In this document: piece after piece, positions 62,031 through 64,000 of the stretch
Layout of the letters: every line of letters starts with the position of its first letter
How positions within the stretch are numbered: the stretch's first letter is position 1
Assembly (NCBI GenBank): GCA_016748015.1
Contig: JAAOMT010000603.1
Coordinates: forward strand, 250,021-314,020
Length of the DNA: 64,000 bases
Origin: Geosiphon pyriformis
Lineage: Eukaryota; Glomeromycota; Glomeromycetes; Archaeosporales; Geosiphonaceae
Direction: 5' to 3'
The notes under the pieces: model-generated
What the model was told of the DNA's origin: nothing
What the model saw: only the letters and a program-made list of their open reading frames with translations
Databases searched by the model: none
Program-made: the position numbers and the translations under genes

Positions 62031-64000
62031 TTAAGTGTTCAAGTTGGGAGGTTGTTCAATGACAACTATTGGTTCTAAATTCTGAGGAATATCTTTGGAA
62101 TTGATTAAAGAGGAATGTGTGCCAATTTGTGGAATTAATGGTTCAGGATTGTTTCTAGAATTATAGTATTTCAAATGATTTCCATGTGCAACTTTTGCTA
62201 GGATTTTGTCATCAAGTCTTAGCTTGTATGATCCGTTGCCTAGAATTTCATAGATAAAGAATGGTCCATTTCATTTATTTTCAAATTTTCCACTCCATTG
62301 TTTTTCAGCTTTAGTTCTGTGTAAGAGAACTTTATTTCCAACTTTAAATTCGTTAATAATAGGTGGTAATTTGTTGTCATGTCTTTCTTTTTGTTGAGCT
62401 TGAGAATGTTCAATATGAGTTGCTGCTATTCATTGTTTTTCTTTCAATGTGCTAAGCAAAGTGTAGACTTTTTGTTGTAGTGTTTCCTGAAAATTGTTTT
62501 TATTGATTGGTTGTGCTGGGTATGTTTCCACTGTGAAACTAATTGGTAATATTGCTGTCCTTTCATAAGTTAAATCAAATGGTGTGTGTTTTGTGGTATC
62601 TTGTTTTAGTGTTCTATATGCTAGTAACACTTATAGAATAAAGATATCCCACTTTTGCTCAAAATCGGTTGAGACTTTGGCTAATGACTCACACAATGTT
62701 CTGTTAAAATGTTCTACAAGTCCATTTGTTTGTGGATGGTAGGGTGAAAACAGAGGCCTTTTGACATTGAGTTGTTCACAAATTTCTTGTATCAGGTTGT
62801 TCACAAAGTGTGTTTTTTGATTAGATAAAAGTTTTATTGGGCATTCATGTCTACAAATAATGTCTTCGTAGATGAAGTTTGCTACTGATTTCACATCTGC
62901 TCATTGAATGGCTCTGGCTTCAGGCCATTTAGTAAGATAGTCTATAGCTACTGCAATATAACGGTTTCCTTGAGTGGTAATAGATAGTGGTCTGACTAAA
63001 TCGATACCAACTCAGTCGAAGAGTTGTCCAACTTTGATTGGATTTAATGGTTCAGTAGAGTGTGTTCCTCCTCTTCTTTGACAATTATCACAAGATTCAA
63101 CATATTCATGAATGTCTTTTTTCATTTGAGGCCAAAAGTAGTATTCTAGTGTTTTTTGGGTGGTGCTGTCTTTTCCGAAGTGTGCTGATGAAGAATCTGA
63201 GTGCATGTTGTATAATATAGTCTCTTTTTCCTGTTCTTGTATTAATCTGAGTAGTTTGTCTGGGTTTTTGAAATTTCGATGATAAATAATGTTGTTGTGT
63301 AGAAAATATTGTTTGGCTTGTTGTTGTAGTCGATGTTTTTCATCTGGAGACCAATCTGTTGAGATTGTTAATGTTTCCAAATATTGTTTGAGATTGTTGT
63401 AGTTTTCCAAATTCATTGTTTGTTGGCTGTTTTGGTTGATTAAGTTGAGTGTTGGTTTTTGTGTTTTCTAATCTTGTCTTATTCTGGAGAGACAGTCAAC
63501 ATTGGNNNNNNNNNNNNNNNNNNNNGCTGCTGTTTCCAATTCAGTGGCAGGATAATTTTTTTCAGTTGGTTTTAATGTTCTGCTAGCATAAGCAATTACT
63601 TGCTCATTTCCATTGTCATCCAATTGTAATAGGATAGCACCAAAGGCAGTATAAGAGACATCTGTTGCTAATCGGAATTAGTTGCCGAAATCTGGGTAGG
63701 CAAAAATTGGAGCTGTTATTAGTTTTTCTTTGAGAATTTCAAATGCATTTTGACATTCAGCAGTCCATTTGTATTTGACGTTTTTGGTGGTAAGCTGGTT
63801 GAGAGGTTTTGCGATTTCTGAGAATCCTATGATAAACTTTTGATAGTAGGAAGCTAACCCTATGAATCTTCTTAGTTCTGTAGTGTTTCGAAGAATTTTG
63901 AAGTTTTTGACAGCACTGATTTTTCCAGGGTCTGGTTTGATTCCATCTTTACTAACAATATGACCAAGGAAGGCCAAGCTTGTTTTTTCAAAGTAGCATT
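62031..64000 (-). pseudogene. Ty3/gypsy pol: reverse transcriptase end, RNase H, integrase; broken by point stops
   Basis: From the window end down: C-terminal RT/connection (MAFLGHIVSKDGIKPDPGKI, FIGLASYYQKF, YKWTAECQNAFEILKEKL), RNase H start (LATDVSYTAFGAILLQLDD), a gap, then the integrase zinc finger (HX..CDNCQRRG near 63080), core with TKWPEARAI, and the HPQTNGLVEHFNRTL block, ending with the KVLLHRTKAEKQWSGKF C-terminal region and stop at 62031. Between 63505 and 62031 the frame never shifts, yet it has six stops: TAG 63468-63470, TGA 63012-63014, TGA 62901-62903, TAA 62631-62633, TGA 62430-62432, TGA 62271-62273. Another TAA is at 63678-63680. The integrase core Asp in the usual DQGTHF block reads Asn (NQKTHF). 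The copy is dead. No gag is in the window. Confidence 0.85.
63506..63525. other. Assembly gap (20 N)
   Basis: Twenty unresolved bases within pol, in the RNase H-to-integrase interval. The RNase H domain seems much shorter than usual across it, so the true gap is probably several hundred bases. Confidence 0.95.

Noticed and set aside
62031-63505. In-frame TGA codons, some at apparent Trp positions, as evidence of TGA recoding
   Set aside because: Host genes in the window use TGA as a normal stop (for example ornithine decarboxylase, PIGM, CIA30), and TAA and TAG stops also interrupt the same frame. Mutation is simpler.
1-64000. tRNA, rRNA or snRNA genes
   Set aside because: I looked for T-loop-like GGTTCRANTCC blocks and rRNA-like GC-rich stretches on both strands and found none with a matching partner stem; a tRNAscan run could still find one.

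Overview
The window looks like nuclear DNA of an early-diverging fungus, most likely an arbuscular mycorrhizal fungus (Glomeromycotina, Rhizophagus-like). Reasons: very low GC, short GT-AG introns of about 55-100 nt in nearly every gene, a multi-exon receptor-like membrane gene of a type I recall as expanded in Rhizophagus, a kinase whose catalytic loop reads HQDFHSGN, and an Integrator-type INTS11 nuclease next to typical fungal housekeeping genes. The genus is inference.

Layout. 1-570 is the 5' part of a UHRF1-like gene (minus). 1.1-4.7 kb is an island of extreme A+T content with a decayed Tc1/mariner element (4671-5876) at its edge. 6.2-9.5 kb holds a ten-exon membrane protein gene (minus). 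After a second AT island come a kinase with an MLKL/HeLo-like N-terminus (12.2-15.0 kb), an SNX9-type SH3-PX-BAR sorting nexin (15.5-18.7 kb) and the R-SNARE SEC22 (19.0-20.3 kb). A third AT island (21.2-23.1 kb) precedes ornithine decarboxylase (minus), INTS11, a Reb1/TTF1-like Myb factor, the complex I assembly factor CIA30, TTC1 (minus) and chorismate synthase (minus). A fourth small island (37.4-38.4 kb) precedes PIGM, a class I histone deacetylase (minus), ELP5 (minus), mevalonate kinase (minus), a GPI-anchored periplasmic-binding-protein-like protein (minus), a macro-domain protein, RRP46, the proteasome subunit PUP3 (minus) and QCR2. A fifth island (56.6-59.5 kb) runs into a LINE 3' remnant, which is interrupted by a Ty3/gypsy element (60.2 kb to the window end) carrying an extra ORF after pol and a 20-base assembly gap.

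Most genes are unrelated housekeeping functions (RNA 3' end processing and exosome, vesicle traffic, polyamine, isoprenoid and aromatic amino acid synthesis, GPI anchors, respiration). I see no operon-like pathway cluster. Exon models were built by hand from splice consensus plus homology. For almost every gene the summed exon lengths are a multiple of three, which supports the models. The membrane gene at 6.2-9.5 kb is the exception and appears to carry a one-base frameshift.

The most interesting themes are: (i) the AT islands look like heavily mutated copies of repeats, one of which can be matched by transitions to the LINE tail at 59.6 kb; (ii) the Ty3/gypsy element keeps its frame but carries coding-strand G-to-A type lesions, including one at an integrase catalytic residue; (iii) the kinase may join a membrane-permeabilising type helical bundle to an intact kinase.
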